A stretch of 64,000 nt of DNA from Streptomyces sp. HUAS YS2 (GTDB taxonomy: Bacteria; Actinomycetota; Actinomycetes; Streptomycetales; Streptomycetaceae), in contig NZ_CP137573.1 in assembly GCF_033343995.1 (NCBI RefSeq), positions 3,877,001 through 3,941,000 of the forward strand, in the 5' to 3' direction. Below the pieces are notes generated by a model. The model was not told where the DNA came from, ran no database searches, and was given only the letters and a program-made list of their open reading frames with translations. Below, piece by piece: positions 33,188 through 42,200 of this stretch. Each line of letters begins with the position of its first letter. The stretch's first letter is position 1. A program made the position numbers and the translations under genes.

Positions 33188-33691
33188 TCAGCCGTACATC
33201 CGGCGCATCGCGAAGTCGACCATCTGCTCCACGGCCTTCGCGTCGAAGACCATCCGGTGGTCGCCCTCCATGTCGAGGACGAAGCCGTAGCCGGTCGGCA
33301 GCAGGTCGATGACCTCCGCCCCGGTGATCACGAAGTACTTCGACTCCTTGCCGGCGTACCGGCGCAGCTCCTTCAGCGAGGTGAACATCGGGATCACCGG
33401 CTGCTGTGTGTTGTGCAGCGCCAGGAAGCCCGGGGTGTCGCCGCGCGGGCAGTACACCTTGGACGTCGCGAAGACCTGCTGGAAGTCCTCGGCGGCCATC
33501 GATCCGGTCGTGAACGCCCGCACGGCGTCGGCCAGGGTCGGCGGCGACGGCTCCGGGTAGAGCGGCGGCTGCTGCCCGTAGCCGCCCTGCATGCCACCGG
33601 CCATCCCGGCGTGCATTCCCGGCTGCGCTCCGGGCTGCGGAGGCGGGGCGTACTGCTGCTGGGCACCCGGATTCTGCTCGTAGCCGTACAT
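33188..33691 (-). CDS. SseB-domain protein
   Basis: A 167-residue protein. The first ~50 residues are a low-complexity Gly/Gln/Pro/Met leader (MYGYEQNPGAQQQYAPPPQP). The remainder is an SseB N-terminal-type domain with VYCPRGDTPGFLALHN, IPMFTSLKELRRYAG and VIDLLPTGYGFVLDMEGDHR, the conserved TGYGFVLD/N-P-like segment. The family occurs in ESX-related and stress-enhanced proteins of actinomycetes; its activity is unknown. It is divergent from the acyl-CoA dehydrogenase gene (142-bp gap). Confidence 0.8.
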   Translation of the reverse strand: MYGYEQNPGAQQQYAPPPQPGAQPGMHAGMAGGMQGGYGQQPPLYPEPSPPTLADAVRAFTTGSMAAEDFQQVFATSKVYCPRGDTPGFLALHNTQQPVIPMFTSLKELRRYAGKESKYFVITGAEVIDLLPTGYGFVLDMEGDHRMVFDAKAVEQMVDFAMRRMYG

Positions 33692-33740
33692 GGGGGCGAG
33701 CCTACTGCGTCACAGATGTCCGGAGAGGGGTTGCTCTTAT

Positions 33741-33752
33741 TACCGACGGGTA
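33741..33752. promoter_or_regulatory. Small palindrome in the SseB/acyl-CoA dehydrogenase divergent promoter
   Basis: TACC-GACG-GGTA is a perfect 4-bp inverted repeat with a 4-bp spacer, preceded by T and embedded in a locally AT-rich stretch with TAGCAT as a possible -10 box. It is a weak candidate for a TetR-type operator of the acyl-CoA dehydrogenase gene. Confidence 0.25.
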
Positions 33753-33833
33753 GCATCATCGTAGAGAGCGTTTTGCTACTTGCCGGTACGTGTACGAGGA
33801 ACCTCCCTCCCCGAGCCTTACGGAGCCGTCGCC

Positions 33834-35663
33834 ATGGGGCACTACAAGTCGAATCTCCGCGACATCGAGTTCAACCTCTTCGAGGTCCTCGGCCGCGACA
33901 AGGTGTACGGCAGCGGTCCGTTCGAGGAGATGGACGTCGAGACCGCCAAGAGCATCCTCGACGAGATCCGCCGCCTCGCCGAGAACGAGCTGGCCGACTC
34001 CTTCGCCGACGCCGACCGCAACCCGCCGGTCTTCGACCCGGAGACCAACACCGCCCCCGTCCCGGCCTCCTTCAAGAAGTCCTACAAGGCCTTCATGGAC
34101 TCCGAGTACTGGCGTCTGGGCATCCCAGAGGGCATCGGCGGCACCGTCTCCCCGCGCTCGCTCGTCTGGGCCTACGCGGAGCTCCTGCTCGGCTCGAACC
34201 CGGCCGTCTGGATGTACTCCTCCGGCCCGGCGTTCGCCGGCGTCCTCTACAACGAGGGCAACGAGGCGCAGAAGAAGGTCGCGCAGATCGCCGTCGAGAA
34301 GCGCTGGGGCTCCACCATGGTCCTCACCGAGCCCGACGCGGGCTCGGACGTCGGCGCCGGCCGCACCAAGGCGGTCCAGCAGGAGGACGGCTCCTGGCAC
34401 ATCGAGGGCGTCAAGCGCTTCATCACGTCCGGTGAGCACGACATGGAGGAGAACATCCTCCACTACGTCCTCGCCCGCCCCGAGGGTGCCGGCCCCGGCA
34501 CCAAGGGCCTCTCCCTCTTCCTCGTCCCGAAGTACGAGTTCGACTGGGAGACCGGCGAGCTGGGCGCCCGCAACGGCGTCTACGCCACCAACGTCGAGCA
34601 CAAGATGGGCCTCAAGGCCTCCAACACGTGCGAGATGACCTTCGGCGACAAGCACCCCGCCAAGGGCTGGCTGATCGGCGACAAGCACGAGGGCATCCGC
34701 CAGATGTTCCTCATCATCGAGTTCGCCCGCATGATGGTCGGCACGAAGGCGATCTCCACCCTCTCGACGGGCTACCTCAACGCCCTCGAGTACGCCAAGG
34801 AGCGCGTCCAGGGCACCGACCTGGCGAACTTCATGGACAAGGCCGCCCCCAAGGTCACCATCACGCACCACCCCGACGTCCGCCGCTCGCTCATGACGCA
34901 GAAGGCGTACGCCGAGGGCATGCGCACCCTCGTCCTCTACACGGCCTCCGTGCAGGACGAGATCGCGATCAAGGAAGCGGCCGGCGAGGACGCGAAGGCC
35001 CTGCACGGCCTGAACGACCTGCTGCTCCCGATCGTCAAGGGCTACGGCTCCGAGAAGGGCTACGAGCAGCTCGCCCAGTCGCTGCAGACCTTCGGCGGCT
35101 CGGGCTTCCTGCAGGAGTACCCGATCGAGCAGTACATCCGGGACGCCAAGATCGACACCCTCTACGAGGGCACCACGGCCATCCAGGGCCAGGACTTCTT
35201 CTTCCGCAAGATCGTCCGCGACCAGGGCGCGTCCCTGAACGCGCTGGCCGAGGAGATCAAGAAGTTCCTCGCGGTCGGCACCGGCGGCGAGGAGCTGGCC
35301 GGCGCCCGCGACGCGCTCGCCAAGGCCGCCGTCGACCTGGAGGGCATCGTCGGCACGATGCTCACCGACCTCACCGCCACCGGCGAGGACGTCAAGAACA
35401 TCTACAAGGTCGGCCTCAACACCACCCGCCTGCTGCTTGCCTCCGGCGACGTCGTCGTCGGCTACCTGCTGCTGCGCGGCGCGGCCGTCGCCGCCGAGAA
35501 GCTGGCCGAGGGCGCCTCCGGCAAGGACGTCGCGTTCTACCAGGGCAAGATCGCGGCCGCGAAGTTCTTCGCCGCCAACGTCCTGCCCGGCGTCTCGGCC
35601 GAGCGCGTGCTCGCCGAGGCCGTCGACGGCTCGCTGATGGACCTGGACGAGGCCGCGTTCTAG
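33834..35663 (+). CDS. Acyl-CoA dehydrogenase with long C-terminal extension (DmdC/FadE-like)
   Basis: A 609-residue flavoprotein from ATG 33834. It has the conserved ACAD blocks MVLTEPDAGSDVG, KRFITSGEHDMEENI, EHKMGLKASNTCEMTF and SLQTFGGSGFLQEYPIEQYI. The segment IDTLYEGTTAIQGQDF carries the catalytic Glu. The N-terminal extension (YKSNLRDIEFNLFEVL) and the ~130-residue helical C-terminus place it in the large ACAD subgroup that includes 3-methylmercaptopropionyl-CoA dehydrogenase. It oxidises an acyl-CoA at the alpha-beta bond with FAD, passing electrons to ETF. The chain length is unknown; absence of other beta-oxidation genes gives no further hint. It ends in a hairpin at 35682-35719. 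Confidence 0.93.
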   Translation: MGHYKSNLRDIEFNLFEVLGRDKVYGSGPFEEMDVETAKSILDEIRRLAENELADSFADADRNPPVFDPETNTAPVPASFKKSYKAFMDSEYWRLGIPEGIGGTVSPRSLVWAYAELLLGSNPAVWMYSSGPAFAGVLYNEGNEAQKKVAQIAVEKRWGSTMVLTEPDAGSDVGAGRTKAVQQEDGSWHIEGVKRFITSGEHDMEENILHYVLARPEGAGPGTKGLSLFLVPKYEFDWETGELGARNGVYATNVEHKMGLKASNTCEMTFGDKHPAKGWLIGDKHEGIRQMFLIIEFARMMVGTKAISTLSTGYLNALEYAKERVQGTDLANFMDKAAPKVTITHHPDVRRSLMTQKAYAEGMRTLVLYTASVQDEIAIKEAAGEDAKALHGLNDLLLPIVKGYGSEKGYEQLAQSLQTFGGSGFLQEYPIEQYIRDAKIDTLYEGTTAIQGQDFFFRKIVRDQGASLNALAEEIKKFLAVGTGGEELAGARDALAKAAVDLEGIVGTMLTDLTATGEDVKNIYKVGLNTTRLLLASGDVVVGYLLLRGAAVAAEKLAEGASGKDVAFYQGKIAAAKFFAANVLPGVSAERVLAEAVDGSLMDLDEAAF

Positions 35664-35681
35664 GACGCGCCCCGCCCAAGA

Positions 35682-35719
35682 GGAACGGCTCGCTCCCGGG
35701 GAGGGGGGCGGGCCGTTCC
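35682..35719 (+). terminator. Terminator after the acyl-CoA dehydrogenase gene
   Basis: GGAACGGCTCGC pairs with GCGGGCCGTTCC (11 of 12 bases) around a G-rich loop, 19 nt after the stop. Confidence 0.7.
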
Positions 35720-35829
35720 GCTGTTCGCGGGAGAACTCGGCTGCTCCGTACAGGAAGGTTTCTCCCCTTGGGCGGGCGAGGCTCCGGCACCCCACGTCCG
35801 CATGTCGAGACCCCCGTAAGGTGAAGTCC

Positions 35830-37137
35830 ATGAGTAGCGCACCCTCCAGCCCGGCGACCGCACCCTTCGACCGCGGCCACACCGACGACCTCATGACCTT
35901 CCTCGCGGCCTCCCCGTCGCCGTACCACGCCGTGGCGAACGCCGCCGAGCGGCTGGAGAAGGCCGGCTTCCACCGGGTCGAGGAGACCGACGCCTGGGAC
36001 GGTACAGCCGGTGGGAAGTACGTGATCCGCGGCGGCGCGCTCATCGCCTGGTACGTCCCGGAGGGCGCGAGCCCGCACACCCCGTTCCGGATCGTCGGCG
36101 CCCACACCGACTCCCCCAACCTGCGCGTCAAGCCGCAGCCCGACATGGGCCGCGAGGGCTGGCGCCAGGTCGCCGTCGAGATCTACGGCGGACCGCTGCT
36201 CAACAGCTGGCTCGACCGCGACCTCGGCCTCGCCGGCCGGCTCACCCTGCGCGACGGCAGCCACCACCTGGTGAACGTGGACCGCCCGCTGCTGCGCGTC
36301 CCGCAGCTCGCCATCCACCTCGACCGGCAGGTCAACGAGGGCATGAAGCTGGAGCGCCAGCGCCACATGCAACCCGTCTGGGGCCTCGGCGACACCCACG
36401 ACGGCGACCTGCTCGCCTTCGTCGCGGAGGAGGCCGGCGTCGACGCCGAGGACGTGGCCGGCTGGGACCTCATGGTCCACGCCGTCGAAGCCCCCTCCTA
36501 CCTGGGCCGCGACCGCGAGCTGCTGGCCGGCCCGCGCATGGACAACCTCATCTCCGTGCACGCCTGCACCGCCGCGCTCAGCGCGGTGGCGGGCCACGCG
36601 GACCTCCCGTACATCCCGGTGTTCGCCGCCTTCGACCACGAGGAGAACGGCTCCGAGGCAGACACCGGCGCCCACGGCCCGCTGCTCGGCAACGTCCTGG
36701 AGCGCTCGGTCTACGCCCGCGGCGGCGGCTACGAGGACCGCGCCCGCGCCTTCGCCGGCTCCGTCTGCCTCTCCTCCGACGTCGGCCACGCCGTGCACCC
36801 CAACTACAGCGAGCGCCACGACCCCACCCACCACCCGCGCCCCAACGGCGGCCCGATCCTCAAGGTCAACGTCAACCAGCGCTACGCCACCGACGGCAGC
36901 GGCCGGGCCGTGTTCGCCGCCGCCTGCGAGAAGGCCGGCGTGCCGTGGCAGTCCTTCGTCTCCAACAACGACATGCCCTGCGGCACGACGATCGGCCCGA
37001 TCACCGCGGCCCGCCACGGCATCAGCACCGTCGACATCGGCGTCGCCTGCCTGTCGATGCACAGCGCCCGCGAACTCTGCGGCGCCGACGACCCGTACCT
37101 GCTCGCGAACGCACTGGTCGCGTTCCTGCAGGGCTGA
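35830..37137 (+). CDS. M18 family aminopeptidase
   Basis: A 435-residue zinc peptidase from ATG 35830; an in-frame GTG at 35821 is less likely. Family motifs with metal ligands are present: VGAHTDSPNLRVKP (His/Asp), DHEENGSE (catalytic Glu pair and bridging Asp), SSDVGHAVHPNYSERH (Asp and His) and SMHSARELCGADD (final His). M18 enzymes form dodecamers and cut N-terminal Asp/Glu or other residues from peptides. Cytosolic peptide turnover is the likely role. It stands between the acyl-CoA dehydrogenase gene and a broken region; no operon partner is evident. Confidence 0.93.
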   Translation: MSSAPSSPATAPFDRGHTDDLMTFLAASPSPYHAVANAAERLEKAGFHRVEETDAWDGTAGGKYVIRGGALIAWYVPEGASPHTPFRIVGAHTDSPNLRVKPQPDMGREGWRQVAVEIYGGPLLNSWLDRDLGLAGRLTLRDGSHHLVNVDRPLLRVPQLAIHLDRQVNEGMKLERQRHMQPVWGLGDTHDGDLLAFVAEEAGVDAEDVAGWDLMVHAVEAPSYLGRDRELLAGPRMDNLISVHACTAALSAVAGHADLPYIPVFAAFDHEENGSEADTGAHGPLLGNVLERSVYARGGGYEDRARAFAGSVCLSSDVGHAVHPNYSERHDPTHHPRPNGGPILKVNVNQRYATDGSGRAVFAAACEKAGVPWQSFVSNNDMPCGTTIGPITAARHGISTVDIGVACLSMHSARELCGADDPYLLANALVAFLQG

Positions 37138-37210
37138 CCGGCCCCGCCCCTGCCCCTTCCCTGTCATGCCTGCCGTGCATGATCCGCACGCACAGGGGAG
37201 GGGCACGCGC

Positions 37211-37442
37211 ATGTGGCCGTGGGGGCGGAAGAAGCACACGTACGCGTGACGAGCGGCCCGCTCTCACGCACCCTCCGGGAGACGGACGAGCGCCTGGAGC
37301 GGCTTGTCGACAGCCGCACGGACGCGCCGTCCACCGGCTCGACGTGACCGCCCACGCCCGCAGACTGCACGCCGAGGCGGAGGACGTCTGCCGACGCCTC
37401 CGCCCGGCCCGCCCGCTGGTGAAGGTCTTCCGCGCCGCCTAG
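37211..37442 (+). pseudogene. Frameshifted small gene, or chain of three overlapping mini-ORFs
   Basis: Three short frames follow each other: 37211-37249 (MWPWGRKKHTYA), 37246-37347 (begins VTSGPLSRTLRETDERLERL) and 37344-37442 (begins VTAHARRLHAEAEDVCRRLR). Each next frame starts at GTG inside a GTGA that also holds the stop of the previous one. The second and third peptides look protein-like (charged helices). Either a single ~75-residue gene has two frameshifts, or these are translationally coupled tiny genes. The final TAG overlaps the stop region of the convergent thioredoxin/NHL gene. The remainder of the gap 37138-37210 shows nothing else. Confidence 0.35.
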
Positions 37443-39256
37443 CCGTCCATCCCCGCGAGGATCAGCGGCAGCCGGGAGACACCGGACCCGGTGACCTTCA
37501 CCGGAACACCCCAGTCCTGCTGGTGGACGTGGCAGGCCGGGTACTCGTTGGCCGGGTCGTCGTCGCAGGACGCGGCCATCGCCGAGACGTGCAGCACGCC
37601 CTCGGCGAGGTCCGGGTTCAGCTCCAGCTCGCGGAAGAGGTCGGACCCCGTGCCCTCGCCGGAGAGCAGCAGTTCCGGCGGGGTGGACGAGACCAGCAGC
37701 CGGGTGGACGGCCCGTACCGCTCGTCCAGCTTCTGCCCGGTCGGCGCCTGGAAGACGACGTCGAGGCGGAGCCGGCCGGGCGCGACCTCGGTGGCCTCGC
37801 GCTGGGTCCGGTAGGCGGCGGACTCGACCCGAACGGCCTCCTCGGGCAGCCGCAGCCGGGTCAGCCGGTGCCGGGCCGACTCGACGACCGCGATCTCGTC
37901 GCCGACCAGCACCGCGTCGCTGGGCTCGCGCAGATCGGTGGCGAGCGTGGTGACCTCGCCGGTGGCGGGGTCGAAACGGCGCAGGGCGTGGTTGTACGTG
38001 TCGGAGACCGCGACCGAGCCGTCGGGCAGCGCGGTCACGCCGAGCGGGTGCTGGAACAGGGCCTGGTCGGCGGCGCCGTCACGGTGTCCGAAGTCGAACA
38101 GGCCGGTGCCGACGGCGGTGTGCACGGCGTACCCGTCGCCGTCCTTCTCGACCCACCGCAGCGCGCTGGTCTCGGAGTCGGCGACCCACAGCCGGTCCTC
38201 GGTGGCCGCGAGCCCGGACGGCTGCGCGAACCAGGACTCGGCGGCGGGCCCGTCGACGAGCCCCTCGTTGGTGGTGCCGGCGGCGACCTCGACGGTCCCC
38301 GTCTCCGGGTCGTACGCCCACAGCTGGTGGACACCGGCCATGGCGATCCACACCTTGCCCTGCCACCAGGCCACGTCCCACGGCGAGGACAGGTCGACGT
38401 CGAGCGCAGGCCCGGAGGTCGGCGACCCCTGCCACCACTGCCTGCCGGTACCGGCGATCAGCTCGACGGCCCCGGTCTCCGGGTCGAAGGTCCGCAGCGC
38501 GTGGTTCACGGTGTCCGCGACGACGACCTTGCCGTCCGGCAGCAGCGCGAGCCCCTGCGGCTCACGGAACTCGCCGTCCCCGATCCGCCGCACGACGGTC
38601 TCCCCGTCGGCGGCCAGTTCGACGAGCTGGTGCCGGGTGGTGTCGGAGACCAGGAAGTTCCCGGACTCCAGCAGGATCGCCTTCCCGGGGAACCGCAGGT
38701 CGGTCGCGACCGGCTCCGGCGGCACGTACGGCCCGTCGCCGCGCCGCAGCGTCCCCTTGGCCTCGTGCTCGGCCTCCAGCTCCTCCACGAGCGTCCGGAT
38801 CGCGTTGGCATGCCCCTCGCCCGCGTGCTGCGCGACGACGTACCCCTCCGGATCGATCACGACGAGCGTCGGCCAGGCCCGCACGGCGTACTGCTTCCAG
38901 GTCGCCAGCTCCGGGTCGTCGAGCACCGGGTGATGCACCTCGTACCGCTCGACGGCGTCCACCACGGCCTGATGCTCGGCCTCGTGCACGAACTTGGGCG
39001 AGTGCACCCCGACGATCACGAGCGTGGCCCGGTGCTTCTCCTCCAGCTCACGCAGCTCGTCGAGGACATGGAGGCAGTTGATGCAGCAAAACGTCCAAAA
39101 GTCCAGAATGACGACTTTTCCACGCAGGTCGGACAGCGTCAGATCTGCGCCGCCGGTGTTCAGCCAGCCGCCCTTGCCGATCAGCTCGGGGGCACGGACG
39201 CGGGCACGACGGCGGGGCGCGGGCGCGGGGGTGGGCGCCGGGGCGGGTTCGTTCAT
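37439..39256 (-). CDS. Thioredoxin-like domain + NHL-repeat protein (NHLRC2-like)
   Basis: A 605-residue protein with a Pro/Ala-rich N-terminus (MNEPAPAPTPAPAPRRRARV). A TlpA-like thioredoxin domain begins LRGKVVILDFWTFCCINC, in which CINC is the CxxC redox motif. A beta-propeller of NHL repeats follows (ALLPDGKVVVADTVNHALRT, GLAATEDRLWVADSETSALR, ALPDGSVAVSDTYNHALRRF), and then a C-terminal beta domain with SCDDDPANEYPACHVHQQDW. This is the layout of NHLRC2 and its bacterial relatives. It lacks a clear signal peptide and is probably cytosolic. Its partners are unknown; a thiol-disulfide or scaffold role is inferred. Confidence 0.9.
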   Translation of the reverse strand: MNEPAPAPTPAPAPRRRARVRAPELIGKGGWLNTGGADLTLSDLRGKVVILDFWTFCCINCLHVLDELRELEEKHRATLVIVGVHSPKFVHEAEHQAVVDAVERYEVHHPVLDDPELATWKQYAVRAWPTLVVIDPEGYVVAQHAGEGHANAIRTLVEELEAEHEAKGTLRRGDGPYVPPEPVATDLRFPGKAILLESGNFLVSDTTRHQLVELAADGETVVRRIGDGEFREPQGLALLPDGKVVVADTVNHALRTFDPETGAVELIAGTGRQWWQGSPTSGPALDVDLSSPWDVAWWQGKVWIAMAGVHQLWAYDPETGTVEVAAGTTNEGLVDGPAAESWFAQPSGLAATEDRLWVADSETSALRWVEKDGDGYAVHTAVGTGLFDFGHRDGAADQALFQHPLGVTALPDGSVAVSDTYNHALRRFDPATGEVTTLATDLREPSDAVLVGDEIAVVESARHRLTRLRLPEEAVRVESAAYRTQREATEVAPGRLRLDVVFQAPTGQKLDERYGPSTRLLVSSTPPELLLSGEGTGSDLFRELELNPDLAEGVLHVSAMAASCDDDPANEYPACHVHQQDWGVPVKVTGSGVSRLPLILAGMDG

Positions 39257-39418
39257 GGTTCAAGGGTGCCGTACGGGGCGGGGGTGGCCACCGGGAGGGT
39301 GAAAGACGGGGGCGGTGGGGTGGGGTGCGGCGTGTCTTGACGGTGGCATGTGCCAGCGGACTGGTGAGCATGGCAGGGCGTTCTCGGGACGATCATCGGA
39401 TGAACGGCAAGGGGTGCC

Positions 39419-40810
39419 ATGAACGGTCGGCGCATGGCGGTGCCGCTTCTGGCGGGCCTGGTGCTGGGGGTGCTGCTTCCCGTGGGGTCCGGCCCGGACG
39501 CCGTGGCCGGCGGGGTGGGGGCGGGGGCCCTGCGGATGACGGTCACGGTCAACGGGCGCGGCGGGACGGCGGCCGCGCCGCCTGCCGTGCGGGTCGGCGG
39601 CCTCGTCGTGAAGCGGTACCGGCTGGTCAACCGCGGTGAGGCGGATCTGTACCGGATCCGGGTCGTCGATCCGTCCGTCCCGGGGTCGGTGACCTGTCCG
39701 GTGCGGACGCTCGCCGCGCTCGCCTCCGTCGAGTGCTCGGTGCGGTTCGCGGCCCGGCCCGGGCGGTACGCGGCGGCCGCGACGGCCTCGGGGGACGTCC
39801 CGTCGCTGCGGCGGACGCTGACCGCGACCTCGCGCTCCGGGTACGAGGGCGTGGGCGGCGTGCTGGTGCTCACCGAGACCGTACGGACCGTGCCGCCGCA
39901 CTCGCTGCCATCCGCCGTGGTCGGGTACACGGTCGCCAACCGGGGCAACCGGCCCGTGCACGGCGTACGGCTCACCGACCGGGCGCTCGCGCCGGGGCGG
40001 ATCGACTGCGCGGGGCGGCCCGGAGGCGTGCCGGTGCTGCCGCCGGGCGGCTCGGTGCGGTGCACGGCCACCGTCCACCGCCCGCCGGGCGTCCATCGCA
40101 GCACCGGCGAGGCCAGCGGGAGCGACCGGGTCGCCACGCTGGGGGCCGGGGGCGGGCCGGTCGCCCCGCCGCTCCTCGTGGCCCGCGCGACCGCCCGGTT
40201 CACGCTGCGGGGCGCCGCCACGGCGCCGGCGGCGGTGGCGAGGCCGCCCCAGCCGCCTGCGGGGGCGCGGCCTTCGCCCGCCCGGACGGCGGCGCGGACG
40301 CCTGCCCCGTCGGCCTCGGCCGCGCAGAGCGCCGCGCCCGCGCCTGCGGCGGCTGCTGATGCATCCGTGCCGCCCGCGTCGGACGCCGCGGCTCTCCCGC
40401 TGCTCGTCGCGCCGGGACCCGGTGCGGCGGAAGGGGTGGGTCCGGTGGCTCCGGGGGCCGCTGCTGCTCCAGGGACCGCTGCTCCAGGGGCGGCGGCCGG
40501 GGCCGATGGGGTCGGGGCCGAAGGGGCCGGGGCGGGGGCCGCGGCCGCACCTCCCGTCGTACCGCCTCCCGGAGCGGCCCCGCCCGCCGGCATCGGCGCG
40601 AACGCCGCCCAACCCCCCGCCGACAGGCCCGCCCTCGCCGACGTCCCCACCGCCCGACCCCCCACCGACGACTCCGACGACGACGGCCTCCTCGCCCGCG
40701 TCCAGCGCCGATCCCGCGAACTCGCCGACATGAGCGTCGCCCTGACGCTCCTGCTGATCCTGATCCCCGCCGCCGTCGCCGCCGCTCTGCTGGGCTCGCG
40801 CCGCCCCTGA
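39419..40810 (+). CDS. Secreted, membrane-anchored surface protein with Ala/Pro-rich stalk
   Basis: A 463-residue protein from ATG 39419 with AAGGGG upstream. The signal peptide is MNGRRMAVPLLAGLVLGVLL followed by PVGSGPDAVAG. Two tandem immunoglobulin-like (DUF11/CARDB-type) domains follow, each with a C..C pair: RYRLVNRGEADLYRIRVVDP / VTCPVRTLAALASVECSV and VGYTVANRGNRPVHGVRLTD / RIDCAGRP...SVRCTA. A ~170-residue Ala/Pro/Gly stalk precedes a C-terminal membrane helix (MSVALTLLLILIPAAVAAALL) and a short basic tail. It is likely a cell-wall-spanning surface protein. The target is unknown. It is followed after 27 nt by a membrane-protein gene on the same strand. Confidence 0.75.
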   Translation: MNGRRMAVPLLAGLVLGVLLPVGSGPDAVAGGVGAGALRMTVTVNGRGGTAAAPPAVRVGGLVVKRYRLVNRGEADLYRIRVVDPSVPGSVTCPVRTLAALASVECSVRFAARPGRYAAAATASGDVPSLRRTLTATSRSGYEGVGGVLVLTETVRTVPPHSLPSAVVGYTVANRGNRPVHGVRLTDRALAPGRIDCAGRPGGVPVLPPGGSVRCTATVHRPPGVHRSTGEASGSDRVATLGAGGGPVAPPLLVARATARFTLRGAATAPAAVARPPQPPAGARPSPARTAARTPAPSASAAQSAAPAPAAAADASVPPASDAAALPLLVAPGPGAAEGVGPVAPGAAAAPGTAAPGAAAGADGVGAEGAGAGAAAAPPVVPPPGAAPPAGIGANAAQPPADRPALADVPTARPPTDDSDDDGLLARVQRRSRELADMSVALTLLLILIPAAVAAALLGSRRP

Positions 40811-40837
40811 CCCCATCCGCCCCCGGAGACGGACCTC

Positions 40838-41602
40838 ATGCCCTACCTGCTGGAAACCCTCGGCGTCATGATCGGCGTCGCCCTGATCGCGGCGGCGATC
40901 GTGCTGCTCAAGGAGCGCCTCTTTCCGATTCCGGAGGACGAACCTCCGCGCGAGGACGTCGCCGAGTACATCGCCATGATGGTGTCGGTCCTGTACGCGG
41001 TCGTCCTGGGCCTCTGCCTGGTGTCCGTCTGGGACAACCGCTCGGACGCCCAGGACCACGTCCAGGCCGAAGCGGGCGCCCTGCACCAGACGTACCTGCT
41101 GGCCGCCTCGTTCCCGGAGCCCCGGCGCGCACCGCTGCGGGAGGCGGCCCGTTCGTACGCCGTCCATGTCGTCGATGTCGAGTGGCCCCGGATGGCCGCC
41201 CGCGAGTCCCTGGGCCGGTCCGGCTGGAGCATGCTCGACCGGCTTCGCGTCGTCAGCGAGGTCGAGGACTCCGGCACCATCTCCCAGAAGATCGCGGCCC
41301 AGGAGGTCCTCGCCCAGCTCGGATACATCGACGACGCGCGCCGCGGCCGCGAGGCGGCGGCCGAGGAACGCCTGTCGCCCGTCCTGTGGGTGGGCCTGAT
41401 CAACGGAGGTTTCCTCACGCTCGCCTTCATGTTCCTCTTCGGCATCCGACGGAGCTTCACCCACGTGATCATGGTGATGGGCCTGGCCGGCTTCATCGCG
41501 TTCACGGTGCTGCTGATCCACCAGCTGGACTCCCCCTTCGGGGGGATGTTCGGCGCCTCCGCCGACCCGTTCACCCGCTACTTCGCGTTGGGAGGGTCAT
41601 GA
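40838..41602 (+). CDS. DUF4239 (bestrophin-like) membrane protein
   Basis: A 254-residue protein from ATG 40838 with CGGAGACGG upstream. It has four membrane segments: LETLGVMIGVALIAAAIVLL, AMMVSVLYAVVLGLCLVSVW, SPVLWVGLINGGFLTLAFMF and HVIMVMGLAGFIAFTVLLIH. The YAVVLGLCLVSVWDNRSDAQ segment and the final DSPFGGMFGASADPFTRYF are the DUF4239 signature. Function is unknown; a channel role has been proposed for the family only by fold similarity. The LURP-one gene overlaps its stop (ATGA), so the two are co-translated. Confidence 0.82.
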   Translation: MPYLLETLGVMIGVALIAAAIVLLKERLFPIPEDEPPREDVAEYIAMMVSVLYAVVLGLCLVSVWDNRSDAQDHVQAEAGALHQTYLLAASFPEPRRAPLREAARSYAVHVVDVEWPRMAARESLGRSGWSMLDRLRVVSEVEDSGTISQKIAAQEVLAQLGYIDDARRGREAAAEERLSPVLWVGLINGGFLTLAFMFLFGIRRSFTHVIMVMGLAGFIAFTVLLIHQLDSPFGGMFGASADPFTRYFALGGS

Positions 41603-42090
41603 AATACCTCGTACGGGACAAGATCTTCGCGATCGGCGACGACTACTGGATCGAGGACGAGCAGGGCCGGCACGCCTTCCTCGTCGACGGCAAGGCCCTG
41701 CGGCTGCGCGACACCCTGGAGCTGAAGGACCCGGCCGGCCAGGTGCTGATCGTGCTGCGGGAGAAGATGTTCAGCCTGCGCGACACGATGACGATCGAGC
41801 GGGGCGACCGCCCGCTCGCGTCCGTCCGCCGCAAGCGGCTGTCGCTGCTGCGCAACCACTTCCGGGTCAGCCTCGTCGACGGCACCGAACTGGACGTCAG
41901 CGGACGCATCCTGGACCGGGAGTTCACCGTCGAGTACGACGGCGAACTCCTCGCCCACATCTCGCGCCAGTGGTTCCGGGTCCGGGACACGTACGCCGTG
42001 AACGTGGTCCGGGACGACGCCGACCCGGCCCTGATGATCGCGGTCGCGGTGTGCGTGATCCGGATGGCGGAGCGGGAGCGCGAGGACTGA
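41599..42090 (+). CDS. LURP-one-related (Tubby-like fold) protein
   Basis: A 163-residue protein. Its ATG overlaps the DUF4239 stop, and GGAGG sits before it. The sequence shows the LOR beta-barrel pattern: YLVRDKIFAIGDDYWIEDEQ, FLVDGKALRLRDTLELKD, VLREKMFSLRDTMTIE and VEYDGELLAHISRQWFRVRD. A hydrophobic helix (ALMIAVAVCVIRMAE) closes the barrel. The Tubby/LOR fold often binds membrane phospholipids, so the coupled membrane protein may be its partner. Conserved in Streptomyces; the function is unknown. Confidence 0.85.
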   Translation: MKYLVRDKIFAIGDDYWIEDEQGRHAFLVDGKALRLRDTLELKDPAGQVLIVLREKMFSLRDTMTIERGDRPLASVRRKRLSLLRNHFRVSLVDGTELDVSGRILDREFTVEYDGELLAHISRQWFRVRDTYAVNVVRDDADPALMIAVAVCVIRMAERERED

Positions 42091-42200
42091 ACGGGGGCCG
42101 CGCGGACCGAGCCCTCGCGGCCCCGCTCACCGAGCCCCCACGGCCTCCGCGCACCGAGCCCCGCGGCCCCCGACTACCCGCCCCGCGTCGGCGAGGCGGG

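Noticed and set aside
33756..36146. A 796-codon minus-strand frame over the acyl-CoA dehydrogenase and aminopeptidase genes
   Set aside because: Antisense shadow: it is low-complexity Gly/Val/Leu/Arg and would overlap two complete, motif-bearing genes.
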